Made by a program: the position numbers and the translations under genes | In this document: piece after piece, positions 20,175 through 30,398 of the stretch | Numbering within the stretch: position 1 is the first letter of the stretch | Layout of the letters: every line of letters starts with the position of its first letter | NCBI GenBank assembly: GCA_951394045.1 | Contig: OX595988.1 | Span: 744,001-808,000 of the forward strand | Source: Nitzschia sp. DOCU1 | Lineage: Eukaryota; Bacillariophyta; Bacillariophyceae; Bacillariales; Bacillariaceae | Length of the DNA stretch: 64,000 nt | Direction: 5' to 3' | The notes under the pieces: generated by a model | What the model saw: the letters and a program-made list of their open reading frames with translations, nothing else | Told to the model about the DNA's origin: nothing | The model's database searches: none

Positions 20175-22623
20175 TTATTGCTCGACAATTTCAGTTCGTT
20201 GTCTCTTTGGGGTTGGCTCGCCTTCTGACTTGACTTTCAAGTTTGACTTCTTCGTTTCCGACTTTGGAATAGTATTTGTGGAGACTGGCAAGAGTGGCTT
20301 TCTATCCTTCTTGGTAGTAGACACGAGATTAATACCAGGAGACTTGAACGGAGTGAGCGTTGTTGAATCCTGAGGACTGAATCCCAACTGATTGCCCCAG
20401 AAACCTTGGTCGTAGTTGCCGATGGGGGTCAAGGAGGCGTCAAAAGGACTTGGACCGGTGATATCTCGAGAGTCAATAGAATCTTGAGTGACATTTCGAG
20501 GCGTCTGAGCTTCAGTAACAGGTAGTGATGGCATGAAGGAATGTACCTTTGCCACAGAGCTGAGAGGATTATTGTCATGCTCGTCCGCAAAGTGAATGGA
20601 GCGATTGATACTTCGTGGTGGCGTCTTGATCTTCTCGGACGACCTGGAATCCTCTGACATCATGGACGAAGTCTCCATTGAAGATCTAGCATCTGGAGTA
20701 TCCTTCGGTGTCTCCACGGAAGAGGTAACCTTGGGTGTTTTGCAAGACAACGGCGAGATCAAGACTTGATGGCTACGCATAGCAGAAATAAAGCTGGACA
20801 TGGACTCCTCATTTCCGATGCAGATCTTGAATTCAGTCGGCGTTCGGGTTTTGGAAGCCGGTGTCTTGGAATCATCGGCAAACAGTGCCTTGTTCAAACT
20901 GATATTATCCTCTGGGGAAAGATTTGAGAACATTTGGGAGCCGTAGGGAGTAGCGAAGGTATCCCTTAGTGTCGATAGCGGTGTCATGCCATGAATGTTC
21001 AACATTCCTGGACTGGAGATCCCCATATCCAACCCTGACTTGGTCGGCGAGTCAAAAATTGATTTTCTCGATGACGAAAAGCCAGTTGACTCTGATCTAT
21101 GGCTCGATGAAACACCGGGCGTGATGCTCATATTAATGAAAGGAGTGCTGACATCTTCATCGTCCGAAGATTTCTGTGCGGCACGCGACATTGGAGTCTT
21201 CTGCGTTGCCGAAACAGGCTTGGGTGCCAGTGGCACCTTGTCCGTTCCCATTGCCGAACCCGCAGCTGGTCCACTTCCAATAGGCTTGACAGCATATGGA
21301 TGGTGCATCGGGGGAGCCATCATGCCTTCATGAGAGTACATTGGGTGCGGCGCCATACCGGGATGGTAAGGCGGTGCCATTCCGTACGGCAAATACATGG
21401 GCATACCGATTGGATGCATCTTGTGTTCCTCCTTACGGTTCTTCTTCACACTCTTGCGACTTGACTTTCGGTCGCTCTTTTTAGCACTCTTGACAGCACT
21501 GCTGTCCTTCCCACGGACTGCTGCAAGGACTCCTTCGACGTCACCCATGAAATCGAATCGGCCATCTTCCATGTAACGAAGGCTCGACTCGTCGACTCCT
21601 TGCTTCTTCGACAGGAACTTTTCAATCTTACGACGCATAGATGAGTTCCAGTGATTCTTGATGGCATTGTCCGTTCTGTTGATCATTAGGAGAAAGAAAC
21701 AAAGGCGTGGAATATGAGTATTGGCTGTGGTCACACTAAAGCAAGAATGGCTCAACATACCTTCCAGGAAGCAACTTGGCGATCTCAGCCCAGCGATTTC
21801 CCAATGTTAAGTGAGCTTGAAGGATAGTTCGATCTTCTTCTTCCTTCCAAGCCTCCTTGGAGATTTCGGGGTTCAAGTGATTGTGCCAGCGTTCACGGCA
21901 CTGCTTGCCGATGCGACCAGGAAGGTTGGAAGCAATCAGAGACCACTTCTTGGCACCGTATTTGCCAACAAGTTCCACAACCTTTCGATCTTCCTCTGCT
22001 GTCCATGGTCCTTTGACCAGAGAAGGCTTGAGTACCTTCTGCCACCGATGCAGGCACTGGACTTCCGTCCTTCCAGGAAGATGCGTGGAGATGAGCTTCC
22101 AATTCTTGGCGCCATGCTCCTCAACTGCTTCCTTCAAAGTATCGTCCTCTTGCTTGGACCACTTGATCACTGCCTTCTTGGAAGAAGAATAAGCCGAATT
22201 TGGAGCTGACGCACCGCCCATCGTAGAGACGTTCGGTGTTTGCACCATCGGCTGGATGGGCTTGTGACCCGGCTTGCTGCTGATCATTCCAGGCTTGCCA
22301 GGCTTCTTTCTCTGTTGATTAGCCTGAGGCGGCGGTGGCCGAGCAGCGTAGTGTGAAGGATGCATCGCCATGTGAGGGTGGTAGGCGTGTGGATGATGAG
22401 CATACGCCATGTGTGGAGGTGGTGGCATGTTAGGATAAGGCGCCTTCATGTGCGGCGGGGGAGGATGCTTGTCATAGGATCGACCGGGATGCGGCATGGG
22501 CATCAGGGGATAAAGGTGATGCGGTGGCGGAGGCGGATATCTGGGAGCATCTTTGTTGCCCGGATTATAAAGACCTGGTGGTGGAACGGAAGCGCGGTTG
22601 GTGTTGGACGAATTCTTTGCCAT
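20175..22623 (-). CDS. Three-repeat (R1R2R3) Myb transcription factor
   Basis: Exons 22623-21761 and 21675-20175 encode 787 residues. The intron lies inside repeat 3 (LLPGR/TDNAIKNHW), phase 2. Residues 1-145 are Pro/His/Met-rich. R1 (about 153-200, WSKQEDDTL...WKLISTHL), R2 (205-251, WTAEEDRKV...WSLIASNLPGR) and R3 (256-302, WKEEEDRTI...WAEIAKLLPGR) carry the regularly spaced tryptophans and the NHW recognition helix of the c-Myb/MYB3R class. In animals and plants such factors control G2/M genes. The 480-residue C-terminal half is Ser/Thr/Pro-rich with many SP/TP sites, consistent with CDK regulation, and ends in a basic PKRQRTE, probably a nuclear localisation signal. Cell-cycle control is inferred from family. 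Confidence 0.93.
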
Positions 22624-23223
22624 GATTGCAATCTAATTTGAGCCGATTTCAGACCAAACAAGCAATATCAATAGCAGCAGACAACTCTAAAAGGAGAGGT
22701 GAAAGAGAAATCGTTCAGATGATGAAATTCGAATTTGCTTTGAGCACCTCCTTGTCTTCTTGTAGAAACAAACAAAGAGGTGGGATAGTGGCAACAAAAT
22801 GTGCACCGATGGAATTTCTCAAAGGATTGTCGGGGTGACCGACGTTCTCTGTGACAGACAAACCGTTGTTGTTTGGTATGATTTTTTATTCATACGCGTA
22901 TACGAAGTTTGAATTTCAAATGAAAGGGACCCGGAGGGGCGACATGAGAAGTATATTTGCCGGCCGTTGGGTGCGGTTGTCACACCGTTGGAGCGCGCAA
23001 GGTTCGAGTTACAAGATCGAGTGAGTCGAATCCTATCCTAATGGATCCGTCCGTCTGTCAATCTTCCGGGCGAGGCTGGACAAGGCACTTTGGGAACCAT
23101 CGAAAAATCTTTCTGCCACCACTAACGACAAACCTTCTTCCATATGAGAATGGCATTTACGTTCTGTCCACCACTGACCCCATACCATCAAACCATCACG
23201 TGTCGACTCTCCTCAGAGATACC
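22624..23223. promoter_or_regulatory. Head-to-head promoter region, Myb and JmjC oxygenase
   Basis: About 600 bp separate the two start codons (417 bp if the alternative ATG at 23041 is used). The last 60 bases are C/A-rich as in a 5' UTR. No specific motif was recognised. Confidence 0.4.
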
Positions 23224-25155
23224 ATGAAGCCAGAATCGAACCAACTCAAAGCCGAAGGTGGCATGTCTCGTGCCGCCAAGAAGCGTGCCAAGAAGAACCA
23301 GAAGAAGAATATCGTCGCGTCCGCCGAAGCTCCCGTACAACAACCAGAGGCGAAACGACCCAAGCTGGAAGCTGATGTAAAAGGACCAGGTGTTGACTTT
23401 GAGTCGGCGAAGAAAGTTAGTCGAATAGAGGATAGACTGGCCAATGGTTTTGACCACGACAATGATGACGATGAGAGTGTCGACGGCAAGGAACCTGCCG
23501 TATTGGATTCTTCCGATTCGTATGTTCCTTCGCTTCCCAATGCTTCGCTCACAGAAGTATTGATGCTGGATGAGGTTCAAGATGAAGCTAGACGTAAATT
23601 GATTACCAGCTTGTCGGCGAGTCAACGCGCCACTTGCCTCTTCCAGGCCATTCTCGATCCCATTTCTCTCGATCAATTCTACAACGAATATTGGGAAAAG
23701 AAGCCCTTGTTGGTGCGAGCCAATAAGGGAAATCGAAAGCGTTATGGTAACCTCCTTTCGCTTCAAAGCATCCGACAAATGACAAAAGATCATCCTTTAT
23801 ACTATGCACGCGATCTTAATGTGACAAAGTACCAAAAAGACAAGGACGGAGTCAAACGACGAATGACGCTGGACAAACTACCGGGCGAAACGGCCAAGGG
23901 CGATGACGAAGAGGGCGTTAGGGTCGATCCAAAAGAATTGTGGTCGAACTACGACAGAGGGTGTACAGTTCGGCTCCTGTGTCCTCACAAACATGCCGAC
24001 AACATTCATGCTCTTTTGAGTACGCTGGAATTGGAGCTTCAATGCATGGTTGGAGCCAATGCGTACTTGACGCCCCCTCGGTCGTCACAGGGATTCGCAC
24101 CGCACTACGACGATATTGAAGCTTTTTGCTTACAGCTTGAAGGAAGTAAAAGATGGAAAGTCTACGAGCCCACCTTGGAACTGCCGCGGGTGAGTTCAGA
24201 GGATTTCACGCCTCAAGATTTAGAAGGAAAGACCCCCATCATGGATATTACACTCGAAGAAGGAGACCTATTGTACATGCCCCGGGGATGGATTCATCAG
24301 GCGTGCACACTCAAAGACGATAATGAACACTCTCTTCATTTGACAATCAGTGCCATGCAACAGTGGTCGTGGGCGGACCTCCTCGAAATGATAATGCCTG
24401 AAGCGCTAGAGAATGCCACCATGAGCGAATCATCAACAAGTCTGCGTCAAGGACTACCTCGGGGCTTTTTGGAATACATGGGAGCCATGTATGAGGAGCC
24501 GTCAGACGAAAAGCTTCCCGAGTCGATGCGCAAGGTGCGTGAGGAAGAAGCCAAAAACAATGAAGAGCTGAAACTGCGGAGACTTTTGCAGGAAAAGTTT
24601 CGCGCTGACGCCAAGAAGAAGATTATGAAGGTCGTCAAAACGGTAAGTTTGGTTGATTGCGAATGCTCCGGCTTCGTCTGTTAAAACTTGTCTCACCAAC
24701 CAAATGGCTTCTGATGATAGGCGTACGAAATGATTGACGTGGCCTGTGATCAGCTCGCTAAGCGCTTCATGTCGGATCGTCAGCCGTTTGCACTCACAAG
24801 GGAAGAAAAAGAGCAGACGTGCAAAGGCGAAGACAAGAACGAGGGGCGGGATGTCTTACCAAATACTTTGTGTCGTTTGGTGCGACCCGGTGTCGCTCGA
24901 CTTGTCATCGAAGATGACAAGGCAGTAGTTTACCACTGTGGTGATAACTCAAGGGAATACCACGGGAATCCTTTAAGCCCTATGGAGTTTGAAATGGACG
25001 ATGGACCAGCACTCGAGCAGCTCTTGACGACCGTGGAGCCACACTGGATATTCGTAAATGATTTGTACCATGACACCATCGAAGACAAGGTGGCCATTGC
25101 GCAATCACTCTACGACGAAGGCGTTCTGGCGATCAAGAGTCAAGAAGAAAGCTAA
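23224..25155 (+). CDS. NO66/MINA-type ribosomal oxygenase (JmjC)
   Basis: Fe(II)/2-oxoglutarate oxygenase of the nucleolar NO66/MINA53 group, which hydroxylates histidines of ribosomal proteins. Exons 23224-24642 and 24721-25155 give 617 residues, phase 0. A basic nucleolar-type N-terminus (MSRAAKKRAKKNQKK) precedes the JmjC core. The core has YWEKKPLLV (a family hallmark), the HxD iron ligands in APHYDD, the 2OG-binding Lys region in GSKRWKVY, and the distal His in PRGWIHQA. A C-terminal winged-helix-like domain spans the second exon, where the family has its dimerisation and WH region. An in-frame ATG at 23041 would add 61 residues; the longer frame to 22957 begins at TTG. The 57-bp gap to AIP1 is tail to tail. 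Confidence 0.9.
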
Positions 25156-25212
25156 TCATGTTCTATTTCCTTTTTTAAATTAATATATTTTGAACAAAGT
25201 ATGAAGCGTACT

Positions 25213-27204
25213 CTAGACAAACTTGCTCTTGATGTCGGCAGCCATATCCCACTGCACGATACACGAGTCGGCCCCGGCAGACACCAAAGTGTAACTTGCG
25301 TCCTTCTTGAAGGCCAAACCCACCACGCCACCACGGTGCGCAAATTGATAATGAATGCGCTTGGAGTTCTTTTCCAAAGACCAGAGGTAGATCGAGTCAT
25401 CACTTCCTCCACTAGCTATCACCTTGCTGTCAGGCGAGAAAGCCAACGCAGTAATCTTTTGAAGGTGGAAACACCAACGAGACTTGCCAATAATTGGTTT
25501 CATGTCCGGCAAACTGTAGACGCAGACATCACGCGTATCTCCCGCCGCCAACATGGTGCCATCGTCAGACACCGCCAAGGCGGTGACCGGCTTGAGGTGG
25601 CCGTCTTCAACGACCTTGTATTCTGATCCACTGCTTGTGTAAACGTAGATTTTGTTGTCATTTCCGCCTACAAAAATGTTTGAATCATCCTTCGAGACGA
25701 CAACACAGTTGGCATCGTACTTCAACGGGATGATACCACCCGTAGCCTTGCCATCCTTGAGGATCAAGAGACCCTTGACGGTCGCAATGGCAGTGATATT
25801 CTTGCCTGTCGAGATGCATGATGGCTGGGCACCAATATCAAGCTTCCCGGATTGCAACTTGCCACCCTTGGTGTAATATCCAGTGTCATCCCATCCGACA
25901 CTGAGCAATTGTGAGTCATTCAAGACAGTCATGCCGGATATCGCGCCTCCATGAATTCGGTACTCCAAGTCCTTGTTGTCAGCGGGGCAAATGCGCTCCA
26001 GTGCCTTGATCTTCTTCAAATCCCATTTGCAAAGGATGCCATCACTATCACCCGTATAGAATACGCCACCAGCATGGTCAAAGGCAATGGCACCAATCGG
26101 TGCGTTGTGCCCCGTCAAGATTTCAATGCCCTTACTGTCGCCCGGCATGGGCAAAATGGCCAGCTGGTTGTTGGTACTGACCGAGACGGGAATGGTTCCG
26201 CCTGCAAAGGTGCAACCAAGTTGCATCCCACCCTTGGGTGGTTTGTCACAAACCTTGCCAAGCATGTGATCGGCCACCTTCCAGGTGTGCTTTTCCGTGA
26301 TGGACGAACCCCCCGAAGATACTTCAAAGAGCTTGCAGGTTCCATCGGCTGATGCAGTCATGAGGCTCTTGTTATCGCTGGCCCATGCACAAGCATAGAT
26401 AGTTCCAGCGTGGATATTTTCTTTCTTGGACACGAGGCCGAGATCCTTTCCATCGTAAATGTAAAGACCCTTATCACTTCCGACCGACGCCACTAGTTCT
26501 CCATCCGATGTGTATTTGACACAGGTCACTCCAGGCTTGCTGTGGGCCGTCTCACATGGCTTGTCACCTTCAATGGGAATCTTTTGGAAGGGAGGACCCT
26601 TGTGAAAATACAGCTTGCCATCTTCTCGTCCTCCCGTCACGATACGGAAAGGGCGATTTGGCTTGAAAGCGACAGCACACGATTTACCCTTGAGATGCTG
26701 GTAGAGCTGTCCTTGAGTGACGCCAGTATCCCATTGGATGGCGCTGGTGCAAATGGAGCTATTGTCCAGACGCTCTCCAGCATAGGCAATACGCTTCGAT
26801 TCTCCATCCCAGGCAATCTCGCGAATGGCAGAAGACAATCCTTGAGTATCCAACTTACAGAGATGCTCCTCGTGATCCAAGGCCCAGACTCGCAGTTTGC
26901 CACGCGAGTCGCCAGAAGCTACATAGGTTCCTGAGGTGCTAATGCTGCAGGAGGAAGTAGCATACTGGTGTCCGCGATAAACCAATGTGGGGTGCTTCGA
27001 GTTTGGCAAAGTTTCTCCCTCGTTCAAGCAACGCACAACGCAAAGTTTACCGCTTGGATACGCGAGAATCGACTTGCCAGCGTTGAGACGACCACCGTCG
27101 CCGGCAAGTGGACAGGGTTCTCCGCGAGTTGTGTTCGGGAGGGAAGGAACCTGGGCCGTTACAGGGGCCGTAAGCGGGATGCAAGAGTTTGAATTGGCAA
27201 CCAT
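25213..27204 (-). CDS. AIP1: Actin-interacting protein 1 (WDR1/AIP1), WD40 repeats
   Basis: AIP1 works with cofilin/ADF to cap and disassemble actin filaments. The 663-residue length is close to the usual 600-650, and the protein is WD40 repeats throughout, consistent with the double seven-bladed propeller. Visible hallmarks are the opening PSLPNTTRGEPCPLAGD region, YRGHQYATSSCSISTSG, KPGVTCVKYTSDGELVASVG, and closing repeats such as ITALAFSPDSKVIASGGSDD and VQWDMAADIKSKF at the C-terminus. ATG 27204 (MVANSNS) is chosen because the frame to 27375 starts at TTG and its extra segment lacks WD40 character. Cytosolic; no targeting signal. Confidence 0.93.
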   Translation of the reverse strand: MVANSNSCIPLTAPVTAQVPSLPNTTRGEPCPLAGDGGRLNAGKSILAYPSGKLCVVRCLNEGETLPNSKHPTLVYRGHQYATSSCSISTSGTYVASGDSRGKLRVWALDHEEHLCKLDTQGLSSAIREIAWDGESKRIAYAGERLDNSSICTSAIQWDTGVTQGQLYQHLKGKSCAVAFKPNRPFRIVTGGREDGKLYFHKGPPFQKIPIEGDKPCETAHSKPGVTCVKYTSDGELVASVGSDKGLYIYDGKDLGLVSKKENIHAGTIYACAWASDNKSLMTASADGTCKLFEVSSGGSSITEKHTWKVADHMLGKVCDKPPKGGMQLGCTFAGGTIPVSVSTNNQLAILPMPGDSKGIEILTGHNAPIGAIAFDHAGGVFYTGDSDGILCKWDLKKIKALERICPADNKDLEYRIHGGAISGMTVLNDSQLLSVGWDDTGYYTKGGKLQSGKLDIGAQPSCISTGKNITAIATVKGLLILKDGKATGGIIPLKYDANCVVVSKDDSNIFVGGNDNKIYVYTSSGSEYKVVEDGHLKPVTALAVSDDGTMLAAGDTRDVCVYSLPDMKPIIGKSRWCFHLQKITALAFSPDSKVIASGGSDDSIYLWSLEKNSKRIHYQFAHRGGVVGLAFKKDASYTLVSAGADSCIVQWDMAADIKSKFV

Positions 27205-27568
27205 GGTCAATGACAAGTCAAATGCAAAATGAGAAAGCAGATGATTTGTGTCGTGACGAGAATGGTTTGGGTTATCGGCGGGCAATCTTGGAGGACAAAT
27301 GACTGACAGACGCCCAACAGTCATCAAAGATCCAAGAACCACAGCTGACATCATATTCGGGAACACGTGTACCAATAGGAATTGATCAAAGGAATCTATT
27401 ACGGACTGCTCCGACTACATCTAGAGTCGCGGTTTTCGCCGAGATCTCCTCGTCATCTTCGAAAGCTTCATCACTTCATTTTGACCATGACTTTCACTCT
27501 CATCCGTCATCGTCATCGGCTTTGTTGGATCCTTACGGTAGGCTGGATGCCCAAAGACTGCAGCAATC
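27205..27568. promoter_or_regulatory. Short head-to-head promoter region
   Basis: Only 364 bp separate the ATGs of AIP1 (minus) and the methyltransferase (plus), the shortest divergent gap in the window. The two promoters may overlap. No named element was identified. Confidence 0.45.
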
Positions 27569-28297
27569 ATGAATATGAAAGAAATTCTTTGGATTTCTTG
27601 TAGTTTGGCGATCTGGGCAGTAGGGGTCCAGAGCTTCACCCCTTTGACTGAGCGTACCATTCGCCGAGGGGCATCTCAGACTTGCCCTACCATCTTGCAT
27701 TCTGTTGGTGCCTCGTTTGACTTTTCGGCACCCTCCGAGTGGGATGCCTTTTATAAAGAGCGCCCTGAAATCTTGGAATGGCACGCAAGCGTGCCGCTGG
27801 ATCGTATTGCCTCCTACGTGCCGGAACGAGATGCTCACGTTTTGCTGGTAGGATGCGGCAATTCACAACTTCCTGGAACCATTCTTGCAAGTCGCCAGAA
27901 CGCGAGACTAGTTCTTCTAGATACTTCTCAAACGTGTTTAGACCAGCTCAAGGAGACCTATGGATCGTCGGTAGAGTACGTGTGTGGAAATGCCGCTGAA
28001 CTCGAACGTTTCTTTCCGAACCGCCAATTTGACATGGTGTTAGACAAGGGGTTGAGCGACGCTCTCTTTTGTTCAGAAGGCTGGAATGGGCCCATTGAAC
28101 AACTATATCGTGGAGCTACCAAAATCCTTCGACCAGGTATTGGGCGGTATCTACTGATTAGCTACAAACTACCTTCGTCTACACAGGACTTTTTGCGAGA
28201 GGTAGGAAATCAAGTCGGTATGGACTGGGACTTTGATCTGAAACAAGATTCCAACCATCGTGTTGGAGTATCGCTAGCGACAAGGAGAAGCACATGA
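27569..28297 (+). CDS. Class I SAM-dependent methyltransferase, METTL13-like, plastid-type presequence
   Basis: A 242-residue single-exon protein. The fold resembles the METTL13/EEF1A-KMT4 group of small methyltransferases: WDAFYKERPEILEWH before the core, motif I VLLVGCGNSQLPG (AdoMet-binding), an acidic VLLDTS for the ribose hydroxyls, and FDMVLDKGLSDAL as post-I/motif II. Many relatives methylate lysines of translation factors; the substrate here is unknown. The N-terminus is a short signal peptide (MKEILWISCSLAIWAVG) ending VQS/FTP, with Phe at +1 and then an Arg/Thr/Ser-rich acid-poor stretch. This is the layout of the diatom ASAF-type plastid presequence, so a plastid location is inferred. 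Confidence 0.82.
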   Translation: MNMKEILWISCSLAIWAVGVQSFTPLTERTIRRGASQTCPTILHSVGASFDFSAPSEWDAFYKERPEILEWHASVPLDRIASYVPERDAHVLLVGCGNSQLPGTILASRQNARLVLLDTSQTCLDQLKETYGSSVEYVCGNAAELERFFPNRQFDMVLDKGLSDALFCSEGWNGPIEQLYRGATKILRPGIGRYLLISYKLPSSTQDFLREVGNQVGMDWDFDLKQDSNHRVGVSLATRRST

Positions 28298-28440
28298 AGG
28301 CTTTGTAAACAAAAAACTGAAGTTTGGTCCAGTTTGTGATATGCTTTGTATTGGGTTGCAGGCCAACCGCCTGAAATGCGTCTGATTTGTACTGGTATCG
28401 CAGACGTATTGCACGCCAGTGCTAGCGCAACAAGCTCCTC

Positions 28441-29841
28441 TCAACATTCCTCAATATCTTCAACTTCTTCGACTGCCGGGTTGGAAAGATTTTGCTTCAC
28501 TTTGGACTCCACAGTCTCGGACCACATGTCCTGATAAAAGTCATTGAGCCGAATTTTTTCAAGCTGTTCTTGCTGGTTCAGCAAGCGCTCCAAGTATTCG
28601 CGGTGATCGTGTACATTGAGGTTCTTGGCCAAGTTCTTTGCGGCCTGAATGGGGTTGAATCCTGCAGGAATTTCCCAGGCCGACCGGTTGTCCTCGTCGC
28701 TCTTGGGTGGACGACAGCCGCAACAGCCGGTTTGGGCTACAACGTCGGGATGGTCGTTACTGGGTTCCAGGTGGGACATTGCCTTATTTTCTCGACCCCG
28801 GCCGAACTCGCACCGGCGCTTGTAGAGCAATACGCGCCATCCAGGATGCCAAAATCCTGCCTCGCTTTTCGTCAAGTTGGTCACTAGCATCGGAACTACG
28901 TCGTAAGTATTGTGAATGACACAACACCGCAACTTTTTGGTACGCTCCAAATGTTCCATGGCCCGACAAAAGTCGCCGTCTCCTGGCTTTGGGTTTCCAA
29001 CTGTGATACAGGTCACGGGTACCCATTCGGGCGGAGCGTCTGGAGGGATTTCCGAGAGAACAGGATCGGAACCGATGGAAAGAGTTGCAACCAGTGCCAA
29101 AGCGCCGCCAAGAGAGTGGCCCTGCACAAGAATACTGTAGGTAGGGAACCGTCGCTTCATTTCGCGAAGTTGGTCCAAGACAATCTCCATTCGAGTAGGC
29201 GGTTCGTTTTCTTTGGCGTCCTCTGTCGACTTTCCCAGTAAACTTCCCAAGTTTTCCGTCACAGCCTTTGGAACTAAGGATTCTAGCATTCTTTTAGTTC
29301 CAAGCCAATAGTTTTTGAATCCCAAATGAACACCAACAGTTTCGGGTAGTTCTTCCAAAGGACCCAGAGGGTTGGGCATTCGAGCCATAACAACTCTTGC
29401 ATCTTGTGACCAATCTTCTAGTGTAACCGACCCCCGAAAGATGCAGGTGATCGTTTTGCGTCGATCGCTGTAACCGATATAGTGGACACATTCCTTGTTG
29501 GCCTTTTCGTCTTCCATGTACTCGATCACAATGTTTTCCTTTATTTGTTGCTTTGTTCTGTACGCGTCTGTATTTCCAATAAAGTCCTTATCCTTGAACT
29601 TTTGCCAAAGCGCGAAGTGTTTCTTGCTTAACTCACGAAATCGCACTCCGTCTATAGGAAGCTTTAAGATTTCCTCTGCGTCCTCTTTGGAAAGCACAGG
29701 TGGATTTTTTCGGGCAAGCGATCGAAGATTTGCCAACCCAAAGATGCTAGCTGACATGAGCGTCGCCTCGACCGCCTCGTTGAATAAGGAAAGATCTTGT
29801 GTTCCATATTTTGAGTCTTCTTTCGGTTGTTCATCAGCCAT
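28441..29841 (-). CDS. Class 3 lipase (alpha/beta hydrolase), copy 1
   Basis: Fungal-type Lipase_3 family, related to sn-1 diacylglycerol lipases. The 466-residue protein has the nucleophile elbow GHSLGG at 241-246 (catalytic Ser243), the oxyanion-loop CIFRGSVTLEDW near 133-144, and the later TVGNPKPGDGDFC segment. Candidate catalytic Asp (YDVVPM region) and His (FWHPGW) follow. No signal peptide or membrane helix is present, so it should be cytosolic or peripheral to membranes. ATG 29841 is used since the frame to 29919 starts at TTG. The neighbouring gene 30399-31943 is a same-strand paralogue, so this is a tandem duplication. The C-terminal segment with CGCRPP is where the two copies differ most. 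Confidence 0.88.
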   Translation of the reverse strand: MADEQPKEDSKYGTQDLSLFNEAVEATLMSASIFGLANLRSLARKNPPVLSKEDAEEILKLPIDGVRFRELSKKHFALWQKFKDKDFIGNTDAYRTKQQIKENIVIEYMEDEKANKECVHYIGYSDRRKTITCIFRGSVTLEDWSQDARVVMARMPNPLGPLEELPETVGVHLGFKNYWLGTKRMLESLVPKAVTENLGSLLGKSTEDAKENEPPTRMEIVLDQLREMKRRFPTYSILVQGHSLGGALALVATLSIGSDPVLSEIPPDAPPEWVPVTCITVGNPKPGDGDFCRAMEHLERTKKLRCCVIHNTYDVVPMLVTNLTKSEAGFWHPGWRVLLYKRRCEFGRGRENKAMSHLEPSNDHPDVVAQTGCCGCRPPKSDEDNRSAWEIPAGFNPIQAAKNLAKNLNVHDHREYLERLLNQQEQLEKIRLNDFYQDMWSETVESKVKQNLSNPAVEEVEDIEEC

Positions 29842-30398
29842 TTCCACAAGTCTGTGCTTTAGAGAATTGTGCCCAAGATGCAATGCCCGTCGTAGGTCAG
29901 AGAGGCTCCCTTTCTCCAATAAAGTGTCGACGAGAAGGACGTCTACACTTTGGGAGTTCGTATCCGATGATGGGATGATCTGCCACCGACATCGGAATCA
30001 TGGGATGCAGTGGCGAAGCCCAAAAAGAAAATCGCAAAAAAAAGAGAGAAGCCCAAAACATTGAAAACAGGTGACGACTCGTTTGACCACGTGCTTGGAT
30101 GCAACTCGGAGTCGTCAAATTGGACCTAGCATTGCCGCATCCAGAGTTACCGTAAATGGCATAGGTCGCCAACCTACTGCATCTACTGCATCCTTTCTAG
30201 ATAGTGAGAGCAACGTAGAGTACGCAATATCCAGTTAGCAACTACCTTGACGAGCGATACCTGCCACCCTGGCTAGTTGAGACCACTGCAGTGCCGCCCA
30301 CCCAAGTGACAGTCACTGCACTCCGAGTAAGCGAACACCAGTGATTTAGGGGATGGCCAGCGAGCATGCTTGATCCTTCTTGCACCAGGCATGTCCTG
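29842..30398. other. Spacer between tandem lipase genes
   Basis: 557 bp holding the promoter of copy 1 and the 3' end of copy 2. The sequence has no accepted ORF. It does not obviously repeat the region upstream of copy 2. Confidence 0.4.
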
